A stretch of DNA of 64,000 nt, taken from Actinomycetota bacterium. Its GTDB lineage: Bacteria > Actinomycetota > Acidimicrobiia > Acidimicrobiales > Ilumatobacteraceae. Position 1 is the stretch's first letter, and each line of letters opens with the position of its first letter. Of this stretch, positions 7,638 through 16,446 are shown in pieces. The stretch spans positions 1 to 64,000 of the forward strand of contig CANGIP010000010.1 of the NCBI GenBank assembly GCA_947454105.1, written 5' to 3'. Below the pieces are notes generated by a model that saw nothing but the letters and a program-made list of their open reading frames with translations, did no database searches and had not been told where the DNA came from. The position numbers were made by a program, and so were the translations under genes.

Positions 7638-9623
7638 TTACCAGCTTCCGCCTCCGCCGCCACCAAAGCCGCCTCCGCCACCACTGAATCCACCACCACT
7701 ACTAAATCCGCTAGAACGCGCAGGCGTGTAAGCGGTTGTGGCGGCGTTACTCCAAATGCGCTGATGCGGCAAAGAGGCGTACAGCAAGGGCGAGGTGCCC
7801 ATGTTCCATTGATCAAGTTCGGTCTGTGGCATGGCATTCACCCAAGTGGTGACTGCATTGAACGCCACCGCATAGCCCATGTATTCGCGCATCAGGCCCA
7901 TGCGTTCAGCGGCCTGAGCGTGGGCTGCTTCACTTTCGCGGAAGAAACGTTCGAAACCTTCAGCACGAAGTGCAGTGCCGAGTCCGCGGCTGGTGTACGC
8001 CGAAATTTGACCTGATTGGCTGGCGCGACCGTAGAGCAAAATCAAACCACTTAAGAAGATTCCAGCGGCGGGAAGAAGCAAACTCACTGAATTCGATTGA
8101 GATGCAATGCCGGCCGCAAAAATTGAGATGAATGACAGCAATGCCGTAAGGACAGCGACTGAAACCCAGGGACGCGAGAATTTGCGCACTCCTGCAGTCA
8201 TTGCTTTTTCAGTTAACAAACCGAGGCTTCGAAGTTGTTCGTCAACTTCTTGGACGTAGGTTTTCACCTTGAGTGACAGAGCCGTATTTTTCTGTGAAAG
8301 CGCAGCCTCGTTCTTGTCACCCAGCAAAGCCGTGAGCAAGGTGAGTTCGTAACTCTTGACTTGACGCGGTGGCTGAGCGATACGAGCGACGACCCATGCT
8401 TTATTGACTTGAGTCAGCGAAATGACTCCATCGGCAGCGAGATCGACCAATGTCGCGGCCATCATGTGACTCACGTTGGCTTTGTTGCCTTCTTTCATTC
8501 GCAAGAGGCAGGCGGGGTCTAAGTTCACTGGCGGTACGAATTCAACAGGCATTTCTTGTGAACTTGAAGTTGGCAAAATTGATGCTGAGCCTGGGGGCGG
8601 CGGAGGCAAAACCGGTCGCTCCATACGATCTGCAAGGTCAAGCGACATCGGACCTGAAAAAGTATCGCTAATGCCAGCGATCGCCATCGCTCGTTGACGT
8701 CGGTAACGCGTGAGGTTGATGAAGATTGCTCCAACAAGTGCAAGGTAGATCAACACGATCGCGAACACTGATGCCGGGACCGACTGCGTACGACTGGTTA
8801 ATGTCGCGGTCGCGTCAAAGGCAGAGCTTGGAAAGTCGACTTCAACGGTGAAGGCACTGTTGGGGGCGAGGTCACTGGCAGCGAAATTCGCTCCATCTTG
8901 GGTCGGTGTGTTTTCGTCGCAAGGATTCTGTGTATTCATGGCTCCTTGATAGCAACGAGTATCAGACGGTTCAGTTGGTCCAATGACGGTGTATGTCAAA
9001 GAATCAATGTGTTGGTGCCAATCGGTGATGGCGTCGAGGGGAAGTGTGGCAGTATCGCCGTTGATCACGAGTACATCTTCAATTTGGTAACTGAGTTCGT
9101 ACGTGTGGGCATTAATGATGGTGGTTGCCGCATCACCAATTCGAACGTTCACCGCACCGCCCATATCGGTGATCTCCAACGAGTCGGGCGTTCCCTCAGA
9201 CGTCGCTATTTGCATTGCACGAATGACATGGCTGTCTAAGCCGGAATACTCAATGGGGATCAATCGTTCAATGCCGTGACGGTCGGTGCGAAAAACTTGG
9301 GTGATCTTTTCGGTGATGACAACAGAATGGTCGGGCTGAATCTGGGCGATCACATCAAATGAACGCGTTGTATCTTCGCCGGATGCCCACAAAAATGCTT
9401 CGTTTTGTTGAGCAGATATCTCTTCGCTAGTCAGACCGTCCGTAGAACCAAGATCAGCACTTGTTGGTTCGGCTGCGGGTTGAGCGAGTGATGGCCCTGT
9501 CGACGAGTCAATGAGGTTTACTAGGTTGGGATTAAACACTGTTGGGCTAAGCAAGATCAACGACGGGGGCACCAATGCGAAGATCAAAAGAAGAATGTGC
9601 CAATAAGACCAGCGTCGTGTCAT
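7638..9623 (-). CDS. DUF2207-domain membrane protein with Gly-rich tail
   Basis: 661 residues. An N-terminal membrane helix (WHILLLIFALVPPSLILL) leads to an extracytoplasmic beta-rich DUF2207 domain (ITEKITQVFRTDRHGIERLIP). A membrane helix near 285, a cytoplasmic region, and two more helices around 490-535 follow. The protein ends in a low-complexity Ser/Gly stretch (SGGGFSGGGGGFGGGGGGSW). This layout matches the DUF2207 predicted membrane protein family, whose role is unknown. The start is supported by TATAGT 6 nt before the ATG. Confidence 0.88.
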   Translation of the reverse strand: MTRRWSYWHILLLIFALVPPSLILLSPTVFNPNLVNLIDSSTGPSLAQPAAEPTSADLGSTDGLTSEEISAQQNEAFLWASGEDTTRSFDVIAQIQPDHSVVITEKITQVFRTDRHGIERLIPIEYSGLDSHVIRAMQIATSEGTPDSLEITDMGGAVNVRIGDAATTIINAHTYELSYQIEDVLVINGDTATLPLDAITDWHQHIDSLTYTVIGPTEPSDTRCYQGAMNTQNPCDENTPTQDGANFAASDLAPNSAFTVEVDFPSSAFDATATLTSRTQSVPASVFAIVLIYLALVGAIFINLTRYRRQRAMAIAGISDTFSGPMSLDLADRMERPVLPPPPPGSASILPTSSSQEMPVEFVPPVNLDPACLLRMKEGNKANVSHMMAATLVDLAADGVISLTQVNKAWVVARIAQPPRQVKSYELTLLTALLGDKNEAALSQKNTALSLKVKTYVQEVDEQLRSLGLLTEKAMTAGVRKFSRPWVSVAVLTALLSFISIFAAGIASQSNSVSLLLPAAGIFLSGLILLYGRASQSGQISAYTSRGLGTALRAEGFERFFRESEAAHAQAAERMGLMREYMGYAVAFNAVTTWVNAMPQTELDQWNMGTSPLLYASLPHQRIWSNAATTAYTPARSSGFSSGGGFSGGGGGFGGGGGGSW

Positions 9624-9629
9624 ATGTTG

Positions 9630-9635
9630 ACTATA
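9630..9635 (-). promoter_or_regulatory. Leaderless -10 box for the DUF2207 gene
   Basis: TATAGT on the minus strand, 6 nt before the ATG at 9623. Confidence 0.45.
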
Positions 9636-9667
9636 GATGGCGACGATAGATCAAGGTAGATACAGAC

Positions 9668-10279
9668 ATGAGTTCAAAAGATGTGGAGAGATGTGGATGG
9701 GGATCAACTCTCGGATTGATGTCGCACTATCACGACACCGAATGGGGATTTCCAACGGCCGACAACTCACGACTCTTTGAGAAGTTGTGCCTTGAGGGAT
9801 TCCAAAGTGGTCTGTCGTGGAGCACGATTCTGAATAAGCGTGAAGACTTCCGGCGGTGCTTTAAGAATTTTGAGATCAGCAAAGTTTCAAAGTTCACCGA
9901 GGTCGATATTGAACGACTCATGGGGGATGCTTCGATTGTTCGGCATCGAGGCAAGATTGAGTCAACAATTAATAATGCTCAGCGATGTCGCGAACTCATC
10001 AAAGAATGTGGTTCGCTCGGCGCATACATCTGGCAATTTGAACCCAAGGCGTCAACTCGACCAAAACGACCGACCGCTGCTGATATTTCAACGTTCATCA
10101 CATCGCCCGAGTCGGTTGCGTTGTCAAAAGATCTCAAGAAGCGGGGCTGGAGTTTTGTCGGGCCAACCACCATGTACGCGTTCATGCAATCGATGGGATT
10201 GGTGAATGATCACCATGTGGGTTGCTACGTGTGGAAACAAGTAGAAGCGGCCCGCCGATCGTTTGAGCGACCGACTTGA
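9668..10279 (+). CDS. tag: DNA-3-methyladenine glycosylase I
   Basis: 203 residues, usual length for Tag. The diagnostic RCGWGS start, YHDTEWG, the FEKLCLEGFQSGLSWSTIL helix and the HRGKIESTINNA block are all present, as are the C-terminal YAFMQSMGLVNDH and zinc-type Cys/His residues. It excises 3-methyladenine from alkylated DNA (base excision repair). It stands alone between the divergent DUF2207 gene and the DUF4916 gene. Confidence 0.93.
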   Translation: MSSKDVERCGWGSTLGLMSHYHDTEWGFPTADNSRLFEKLCLEGFQSGLSWSTILNKREDFRRCFKNFEISKVSKFTEVDIERLMGDASIVRHRGKIESTINNAQRCRELIKECGSLGAYIWQFEPKASTRPKRPTAADISTFITSPESVALSKDLKKRGWSFVGPTTMYAFMQSMGLVNDHHVGCYVWKQVEAARRSFERPT

Positions 10280-10357
10280 GGCAAAAACCATGATCGAAAC
10301 TCGGCGTCACAGGTCTTTGCCACCCACTTGCTGGGCTGATCTGAGAAACTGTCACCT

Positions 10358-10894
10358 GTGAGTGATCAAATCGATACCCGAACCGCGTGGCTCAGTCCAG
10401 ATTTGCTGGCCTCGGTTCGTGCCAATGTGCCCCTCGTCTATGTGGATGCGATTCCGGTTCGTGTTGACGAATCTGGCCGAGTGACTCAGGTGGGTCTGTT
10501 GCTTCGAGTTGCTTCTGATGGATCGATTAGCCGCATGTTGGTGTCAGGTCGAGTGTTGTACGGCGAGCGTGTCCGCGATGCTCTCATTCGTCATCTAGAA
10601 AAAGACCTTGGTCCGCTCGCTTTGCCGAAGGTGCCTGCCAATCCGGCTCCCTTCACTATTGCTGAGTATTTCCCCGATCCTGATATCAGTGGTTTTGTTG
10701 ACCCCCGCCATCACGCGGTGAGTTTGGCTTATGTCGTCCCAGTATCTGGTGACTGCACACCAACTCAACAAGCACTTGACCTGGCTTGGTTTACGCCAGC
10801 CGAGGCGGCATCAGCCAAGATTGCAGCCGATATGACAGGTGGACAAGACCGATTGCTACGTTTGGCGCTTGCCCACGTCGGTGAACTTCCCTAA
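10358..10894 (+). CDS. DUF4916 (degenerate Nudix-like) protein
   Basis: 178 residues, GTG start. The sequence matches the actinobacterial DUF4916 family: WLSPDLLASVRANVPLVYVD, LVSGRVLYGERVRDAL, and RHHAVSLAYVVPVSGDC. The Nudix-box position reads GERVRDALIRHLEKDLG, where the catalytic REUxEE is replaced by RHLEKD. If it is Nudix-folded, normal metal-dependent hydrolysis is doubtful. The upstream gap contains CACAGGT and ACCTGTG arms about 40 nt apart (10310-10360), of uncertain meaning. Confidence 0.85.
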   Translation: MSDQIDTRTAWLSPDLLASVRANVPLVYVDAIPVRVDESGRVTQVGLLLRVASDGSISRMLVSGRVLYGERVRDALIRHLEKDLGPLALPKVPANPAPFTIAEYFPDPDISGFVDPRHHAVSLAYVVPVSGDCTPTQQALDLAWFTPAEAASAKIAADMTGGQDRLLRLALAHVGELP

Positions 10895-10901
10895 GTAGGT
10901 T

Positions 10902-11249
10902 TTACTTTGCGGTTCGTTTTTTGCGAACGCGCCGAGCAACTTTGTCGGTTCCAAGTTGAGACACCACTTTGGTCTGGTCGTCAACATCAATGGTGATTCC
11001 ATCAGCATCAATATCTTCGGGCTCGCCCGAGGCTTCCCAGACAACCGCGCCCTCGTCTTTGGGTTTACGGCCGAGAACTTTTTCAACGCCAAGCATGGCG
11101 CTAAAGACAATGGCGCCGACGGAGCCGTGTCGGGCCCGTGCCCGTTCGAGCATGGCTTGATCCGAATCAGAAACGGGCTTTGGTTCGTCAGGCTCAACCA
11201 TGTGAAACACGGTATCGGGTTGAGGGGCTTCACCTTCATGTGGGTACAA
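10902..11249 (-). CDS. Conserved actinobacterial hypothetical protein
   Basis: 115 residues. The pattern is FHMVEPDEP near the N-terminus, a central helix (GSVGAIVFSAMLGVEKVLGRKPK), an acidic DIDADGITIDVDD stretch and a very basic tail (RRVRKKRTAK). I recognise it as a recurrent actinobacterial small protein without known function. The only early start in frame is TTG at 11249, so the N-terminus is uncertain. It is convergent with DUF4916 and divergent from the Nei-like gene. Confidence 0.7.
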   Translation of the reverse strand: MYPHEGEAPQPDTVFHMVEPDEPKPVSDSDQAMLERARARHGSVGAIVFSAMLGVEKVLGRKPKDEGAVVWEASGEPEDIDADGITIDVDDQTKVVSQLGTDKVARRVRKKRTAK

Positions 11250-11258
11250 CGTGAGGCT

Positions 11259-11264
11259 TAGGAT
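11259..11264 (+). promoter_or_regulatory. Leaderless -10 box for the Nei-like gene
   Basis: TAGGAT lies 6 nt before GTG at 11271. This supports GTG as the true start and so the unusual N-terminus of the glycosylase-like protein. Confidence 0.5.
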
Positions 11265-11270
11265 GACCTC

Positions 11271-12161
11271 GTGCTCTCAAGTGGAAAGATTGCTCACACT
11301 GCAGCGGCCATGCGTACCGCACTCGTGGGTTTGCCGACTCTCCGATTTGATGCCATGTCGACGATTGGACCTGCTCCAGTCGAGCGAAGTGTGATTGAAA
11401 GCATCACTGTCAAGGGGCGAGAAATCTTGGTGCAATGGGACGATGGCATCGTGTTGTCAACTGCACTTCGGCTGAGCGGTGAATGGCATTTGTATCGCAC
11501 CGATGAGATGTGGCGGAAAGAAACTTATCGCGCACGCGTGGTGATCGAAGTTGAAGGTTGGGTGGCCGTGTGCTTTGATGCACCGATCGTCGAAACATAT
11601 CGCCAACCCGATCGTAAACGTCATCCGCAATCGGGCGGAGTCGGCCCGAATATTTCTCAAATGAATACAGATCTGTCCGGTTGCACTCAGCGACTACTTG
11701 ATTACCGCTACGCCGACGCCATGATCACCGATGTTTTGATGGATGAGACTGTCGTGAGCGGATTAGGAAATGTTGCACGCAGTGAAACTTTGTGGGCAGT
11801 TGGCCTAAGTCCCTTTGCCAAGATGGCCGATCTCTCGTATGAAGATTGTGCCGTACTCATCGAAACAGCTTCGCGAATCGTTCGAAATGATCATGAAGCA
11901 TCACCGTCTGTGTATGGTCGAAACGGTCAGCGATGTAATCGATGTCATGGAACGATTGAGTTCAAATCAGTAGGGCATCCGCGCCGCAATTTATATTGGT
12001 GCCCAGAATGTCAAGGTCGTTTAGATCGTCGTCTGATTCCGAACCAACTTCTGCAAGGCGACCATACGCCGACTCATCCCGCCGAATTGATGTACATCAC
12101 AGATGCGATCGCAGCTCGCAAGCGCCGCAAAATCTTTGACGATTTGCACCAGATTGGCTAA
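11271..12161 (+). CDS. Fpg/Nei-family DNA glycosylase-like protein lacking the catalytic Pro-Glu
   Basis: 296 residues. The core matches Nei: HTAAAMRTALVG near the start, a helix-two-turn-helix (TDVLMDETVVSGLGNVARSETL) and a C-terminal zinc finger CNRCHGTIEF...YWCPECQ with all four Cys. Active Fpg/Nei proteins begin (M)PEG, where the N-terminal Pro is the Schiff-base nucleophile and Glu the acid. Here the mature start aligns as Leu-Ser-Ser-Gly, so both are missing. The start is fixed by a TAGGAT box, and no MPEG is encoded in the other frames just upstream. It probably binds damaged or unusual DNA, but glycosylase/lyase activity is doubtful. Confidence 0.85.
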   Translation: MLSSGKIAHTAAAMRTALVGLPTLRFDAMSTIGPAPVERSVIESITVKGREILVQWDDGIVLSTALRLSGEWHLYRTDEMWRKETYRARVVIEVEGWVAVCFDAPIVETYRQPDRKRHPQSGGVGPNISQMNTDLSGCTQRLLDYRYADAMITDVLMDETVVSGLGNVARSETLWAVGLSPFAKMADLSYEDCAVLIETASRIVRNDHEASPSVYGRNGQRCNRCHGTIEFKSVGHPRRNLYWCPECQGRLDRRLIPNQLLQGDHTPTHPAELMYITDAIAARKRRKIFDDLHQIG

Positions 12162-12185
12162 CGACAGCAGATTTAAACCCGAGAA

Positions 12186-12575
12186 TTAGGCTCGGCCCAT
12201 CATTTTGTCAACCGTGATTTCAATCACTACTCGGTCTTCACGAATCTTGGGTTGGCGATACCGACCGGCATACGCCTCAACAGCTTTTGCAACAATGTCT
12301 GCCTCGGTGCGCAGGCACACTGTTCCTTCAAGAGTGATCCAGCGACCACGATCGACCTGACTCACAACCGCCCGTCCACCTTGAGCAGCATGACGAGCCT
12401 TCATTGATTTCGCAAACGTAATGACGCGCACAATGTTGTTGTCAAAATCAAAAGTGAATCCAACGGGGACAACATGGGGCGAACCATCAGCGCGCATAGT
12501 TGTCAAAGTTGCTAGATGGTATTCGCGAATAAATTCACGTTGGCTCAGCGTGAGTTGTAGCGGGTCAACGGTCAT
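12186..12575 (-). CDS. PPOX-class F420-dependent oxidoreductase
   Basis: 129 residues, split beta-barrel of the pyridoxamine-phosphate-oxidase-like superfamily. LATLTTMRADGSPHVVPVGFTFD is the typical opening, followed by KARHAAQGGRAVVSQVD and WITLEGTV. Short actinobacterial members of this type use F420 (sometimes FMN or heme) rather than FMN with PNP. It follows the ABC permease gene by 9 nt, with AAAGG as a ribosome site, so it may be translated from the transporter transcript. Confidence 0.85.
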   Translation of the reverse strand: MTVDPLQLTLSQREFIREYHLATLTTMRADGSPHVVPVGFTFDFDNNIVRVITFAKSMKARHAAQGGRAVVSQVDRGRWITLEGTVCLRTEADIVAKAVEAYAGRYRQPKIREDRVVIEITVDKMMGRA

Positions 12576-12584
12576 AGCAAGCCT

Positions 12585-15155
12585 TTACTGAGTTGCGATG
12601 GCATCAAGGACATCAAGCTTGGCGGCACGTCGTGCCGGGAAGATCGCTGCAAAAATTCCGACCACTACTGAAGCAATCAAAATTGTCACGATCGTATTGA
12701 TTGGAACAACCGTCGCCGTAACGAATGAATCGGGGAGTGCGATGGCAACCGCAATTCCTAATGGAATACCAACCACGATTCCGAGTGTTGCGCCAAATAC
12801 CGAAACGATGATCGCTTCCCACCTAACTGAGCGCTTCAAATGTCGACGACTCATACCAACCGCGCGTAGCAAACCAAATTCTCGTGTTCGTTCGAAAACC
12901 GATAGCGCCATGGTATTAGCGATACCGAGAATGGCAATAAAGATGGCAAAAATTAAGAGACCATAAACAATCGCAAGCAACTGGTTGAGTTGATCTTCTT
13001 GGCTCTTTTGGAATTCGGCCTGATCTTGGACTTCGGCACTCGGGAAATCGGCGGCAACTTTGTCGACTGCGGCTCGTGCGTCCTCAATTGAAACACCATC
13101 GGCAATTTTCGCACCGATAAAGAAGTCGACTGGAGGGGCTGATGAAACCTCAGCCAGAGTGTCAAGACCAATGAGCCAGTTACCAGCAACTGACGAGTCC
13201 GCGTAAATGCCACCGACTGTCAGTTTGGATGTTTTCCCATTTTGCCAAGTGACATCAATTGTGTCCCCAACATCAACGTTGAGATCACGGGCGGGATCTT
13301 TGTACAGCAAGATGTCGCCATCGGCGAGGCTCTTAATCGATCCCTTTTCAACTTTGATATCGACCAGATCTCCCATCTCGGGCTTCACTGCACCGATTTG
13401 TTTTTCTTCACCATTAATGAGCGCTCGTGTGGCGCGGAATGGACTGACCGAACCAAGTTCGGGAAGTGCGGCAAGTCGTTCGCCAAAGGCCACGGGTAGG
13501 CCTTGGAAACTCAAGTTGGTCACAAAAAAGTCTGCGGTTACCGAAGTTTTGAGTTGATCAGTGAAAGATTTCTTGACCGATGCAGCAACAACAGAAACCA
13601 TGCTGACTAAAGCCAGGCCAACCATCAAGGCTGAGGCTGTTGAAGCTGTACGGCGAGGAGTGCGTTGCGCATTTCGACTGGCAAGTCGTCCTGGCACTGA
13701 ATTTGTCATGGGGCGAAGCGGGAAAGGCAAAATGCGGCTGATAGCGCGACTCACTGGTGCGGCAACGGTGGTTGACAAACTGGCAACACCAAGGAATAAC
13801 AACACTGCTCCGAGCGCAGATCCGCCAAGTGTTCCGACCGTTCCGCCAGGTTGTACAAACAGGCCGATGCTAAAGAGTGCGATTCCGGTAGCGAGCGTGG
13901 CTATGCCGACGATGAGTCGCTTGCTGCGTTGCAAGGCCGAGAATCCGAGTTCGGGACGCATCGCGGCAACGGGAGGAATACGTCCAGCTCGTAGTGCGGG
14001 CACGACTGCTGCGGCAACTGTGACACCGATTCCAATCAGTACTGACAAGATGATCGTGCGACTAGATATCAATAAATCGGCCGCAGGGAACGCAGCTCCG
14101 GCGGCGTTGAATGCAAATGTGATTCCTTTGGCAACGCCGAGTCCACCGAGTAAGCCAAGCCCAGTGGCGATGATTCCAACAACGAGACCTTCACCGATAA
14201 TCATCAGGTGTATTTGTCGAGTGCTTGCACCGACAGCGCGAAGCAATGCAAGCTCACGCAAACGTTGGCTCACAATGATGGCGAAAGTGTTAAAGATTAA
14301 GAAAGCACTCACAAACAATGAGATCGCCGCAAAACCCAAAAGCACTTTGCCGAAGATGTCGATGATTTTGTTGATCGCTCCCGCAGTTTCTTTTGCTGAC
14401 TGTTCTCCGGTAATGACCTCGTAGCCAGATGGCAAGACTTTTTCAATTGCCTTTTGAACGTCGCTACGTGCTGCACCTGGTGTTATCCCGACGTAAATGC
14501 TGTCGGCTTTGTTTTCGGCGCCCAAGAATTCATTGGCAGTGATTGGATCGAAAGCGCAAACGCTTGCTCCTCCGCCTCCTGAAGTTGATCCAGTTCCGGT
14601 GAGACCAACGAGTGTGAATTCACCTTTGCCAGTGGGGCCAACAACCGTGACGGAGTCACCCAATACATATCCAGCGCGTTTGGCCGATGCCTTGTCAATC
14701 GCAACTTCACCAGATTTAGTAGGAATTGCGCCTTCAAGAAGAGTGCGACCATCGAGTCCGTCAGGGCCGGTCCAACTAATACCAAATGCTGGACCAGATG
14801 TTTTTAAAGGTTCACCGTCGGGCTTGATAATTGTGGCTTGCCGAAGAAGGTTGGCTTCAACGAGTCGCACGCCGTCAAGTGCTGCAATATCTTTCATCAA
14901 TGAGACTGGAACCGGATCACGTTCGGCGCGAGCCGAATCGCCAAAAGCAATCTTCGTGCGAATTTCAAGATCGACTTCGCCGCGTAACTCGACAAACAAG
15001 TTATTGATTGCACCTTTGACGCTGTCGGTCAGAATAAATGCACCGGACACAAATGCAACACCACTAACGACGGCAAGAATGGTTAACAGAATTCGAAACT
15101 TGCGCGCGAGTACACCGCGCAAAGTGAGCCGAACAACGGGGGAGGCCATCATCAA
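12585..15155 (-). CDS. ABC transporter permease with two FtsX domains
   Basis: 856 residues. N-terminal membrane anchor, then a MacB-like periplasmic core domain, then the FtsX helices (LREL..LRAVGASTRQIHLMI). A second half repeats this layout with another core domain and REFGLLRAVGMSRRHLKRS before the last three helices. Such permeases work with a LolD/MacB-type ATPase in mechanotransmission or extrusion of lipids, lipoproteins or peptides across the envelope rather than classical import. The ATG overlaps the ATPase gene stop by 4 nt. Confidence 0.92.
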   Translation of the reverse strand: MMMASPVVRLTLRGVLARKFRILLTILAVVSGVAFVSGAFILTDSVKGAINNLFVELRGEVDLEIRTKIAFGDSARAERDPVPVSLMKDIAALDGVRLVEANLLRQATIIKPDGEPLKTSGPAFGISWTGPDGLDGRTLLEGAIPTKSGEVAIDKASAKRAGYVLGDSVTVVGPTGKGEFTLVGLTGTGSTSGGGGASVCAFDPITANEFLGAENKADSIYVGITPGAARSDVQKAIEKVLPSGYEVITGEQSAKETAGAINKIIDIFGKVLLGFAAISLFVSAFLIFNTFAIIVSQRLRELALLRAVGASTRQIHLMIIGEGLVVGIIATGLGLLGGLGVAKGITFAFNAAGAAFPAADLLISSRTIILSVLIGIGVTVAAAVVPALRAGRIPPVAAMRPELGFSALQRSKRLIVGIATLATGIALFSIGLFVQPGGTVGTLGGSALGAVLLFLGVASLSTTVAAPVSRAISRILPFPLRPMTNSVPGRLASRNAQRTPRRTASTASALMVGLALVSMVSVVAASVKKSFTDQLKTSVTADFFVTNLSFQGLPVAFGERLAALPELGSVSPFRATRALINGEEKQIGAVKPEMGDLVDIKVEKGSIKSLADGDILLYKDPARDLNVDVGDTIDVTWQNGKTSKLTVGGIYADSSVAGNWLIGLDTLAEVSSAPPVDFFIGAKIADGVSIEDARAAVDKVAADFPSAEVQDQAEFQKSQEDQLNQLLAIVYGLLIFAIFIAILGIANTMALSVFERTREFGLLRAVGMSRRHLKRSVRWEAIIVSVFGATLGIVVGIPLGIAVAIALPDSFVTATVVPINTIVTILIASVVVGIFAAIFPARRAAKLDVLDAIATQ

Positions 15156-15892
15156 CTTCCGAGACGCTTCATGCGGTCTAGAACAAGTTCAGATGTCGGG
15201 TTGTCAATTTCAGCAACAACTTTTCCATCAGCCAAGAAGATGACGCGATCGGCGTATGCGGCCGCGACGGGGTCGTGTGTAACCATCACGATGGTTTGAT
15301 GTAGATCGGTGACGGCATGCTTCATGAATGCCAAAATTTCGGCACCAGTTTTGCTGTCGAGGTTTCCGGTGGGTTCGTCCGCGAAAATGATTTGCGGGCG
15401 ACTTGCCAGTGCGCGTGCAACTGCAACGCGCTGCTGTTGGCCACCAGAGAGTTCACTTGGGCGATGACTTAAGCGATTGCGTAAATTCATTTTGTCAATG
15501 ACGGTGTCGAGCCATTCTTGGTCGGGCTTGACTCCACCTAAGTCCATTGGCAAGGTGATGTTTTCAAGAGCGGACAACGTTGGAATCAAGTTGTATGCCT
15601 GGAAAATGAATCCGACCTTCTCGCGTCGTAGTGAAGTGAGTTGCTTGTCATCAAGTTGCGCAAGGTCAGTGTCACCAATTAACACTCGACCACTTGTGAG
15701 CGCATCGAGGCCAGCGAGGCAATGCATGAGTGTGCTTTTACCTGATCCTGATGGTCCCATGATTGCGGTGAACTGACCGAGCGCAAAATCGACCGTCACA
15801 TCGTCGAGTGCTCGAACTTCGCTGTCATCTTTTCCGTAAATCTTGGAGGCATTGATGGCTCCAGCAGCGGCCACAGTTGAAACTTGAGTCAT
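15152..15892 (-). CDS. ABC transporter ATP-binding protein (LolD/MacB type)
   Basis: 246 residues. Walker [10 protein letters not shown]-loop [10 protein letters not shown], signature [15 protein letters not shown], Walker [16 protein letters not shown] and the H-loop VTHD are intact. It powers the FtsX-type permease encoded immediately downstream with a 4-nt overlap. The promoter may be CAGAAT 6 nt before the ATG, a weak leaderless match. Confidence 0.95.
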   Translation of the reverse strand: MTQVSTVAAAGAINASKIYGKDDSEVRALDDVTVDFALGQFTAIMGPSGSGKSTLMHCLAGLDALTSGRVLIGDTDLAQLDDKQLTSLRREKVGFIFQAYNLIPTLSALENITLPMDLGGVKPDQEWLDTVIDKMNLRNRLSHRPSELSGGQQQRVAVARALASRPQIIFADEPTGNLDSKTGAEILAFMKHAVTDLHQTIVMVTHDPVAAAYADRVIFLADGKVVAEIDNPTSELVLDRMKRLGS

Positions 15893-15922
15893 GCCCCTAT
15901 TCTGCCCAAAGTTTTGTCCATA

Positions 15923-15957
15923 TATGGCTCATGTTTCTATGGCTCATGTTTTAGGGT
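15923..15957 (+). promoter_or_regulatory. Tandem 14-bp direct repeats upstream of a leaderless -10 box
   Basis: TATGGCTCATGTTT occurs at 15923-15936 and again at 15938-15951 (period 15). TAGGGT follows at 15952-15957, 6 nt before GTG at 15964. The repeats cover the expected -35 region, so they may bind an activator or repressor. They also lie in the divergent upstream region of the ABC operon. Confidence 0.45.
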
Positions 15958-15963
15958 GACTTC

Positions 15964-16446
15964 GTGCACGCCACTGGCTTAATCATTGGTCGTTTTGATC
16001 CGCCACATTTGGGGCATTCGTACATGATCGAATGGGCGAAAGACCGTTGCGATGAATTGGTTGTCTTCGTCAATACAAAAGAGGGCGAAGCTGCTCCTGG
16101 TCATCTGCGGGCGCAGTGGCTACAAGAACTCCACCCCGATGTGACTGTGGTGCAGGTAGAGCACAATTTGCACAACGATTGGGAAGATCAAGAGTTGTGG
16201 GCAAAGTGGATTGATTTGTTGCGCTCAAAATGGCCATTGGCCAGTGGTCCAGACGTTGTTGTTTCAAGCGACTTTTACATTTCAGAGTTGGCAACACGTC
16301 TCGATGCGGAGGCCTTGGTGTGTGATCCTGAACGCACGAATGTTCCGATTAGTGCAACGCTGATACGAAACGACCCAGCCACTCACCTCGAACGCTTAGC
16401 GCCGGAGGTTCGTGACTGGGTCGAACGAAACTGGTTAACGAATTAG
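15964..16446 (+). CDS. Nicotinamide-nucleotide adenylyltransferase-like nucleotidyltransferase
   Basis: 160 residues, GTG start supported by a TAGGGT box. The cytidylyltransferase-fold signature GRFDPPHLGH is at the N-terminus and the second substrate motif ISATLIR near residue 138. The nucleotide-binding His pair is intact. Closest in layout to the NadR-type NMN adenylyltransferase domain (ATP + NMN to NAD), without the kinase domain. Another nucleotidyl transfer reaction cannot be excluded. Confidence 0.8.
   Translation: MHATGLIIGRFDPPHLGHSYMIEWAKDRCDELVVFVNTKEGEAAPGHLRAQWLQELHPDVTVVQVEHNLHNDWEDQELWAKWIDLLRSKWPLASGPDVVVSSDFYISELATRLDAEALVCDPERTNVPISATLIRNDPATHLERLAPEVRDWVERNWLTN

Noticed and set aside
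13561-14424. Long plus-strand frames opposite the FtsX permease (also 14497-15243)
   Set aside because: Low-complexity Ser/Thr/Ala/Pro translations antisense to a clear ABC permease.
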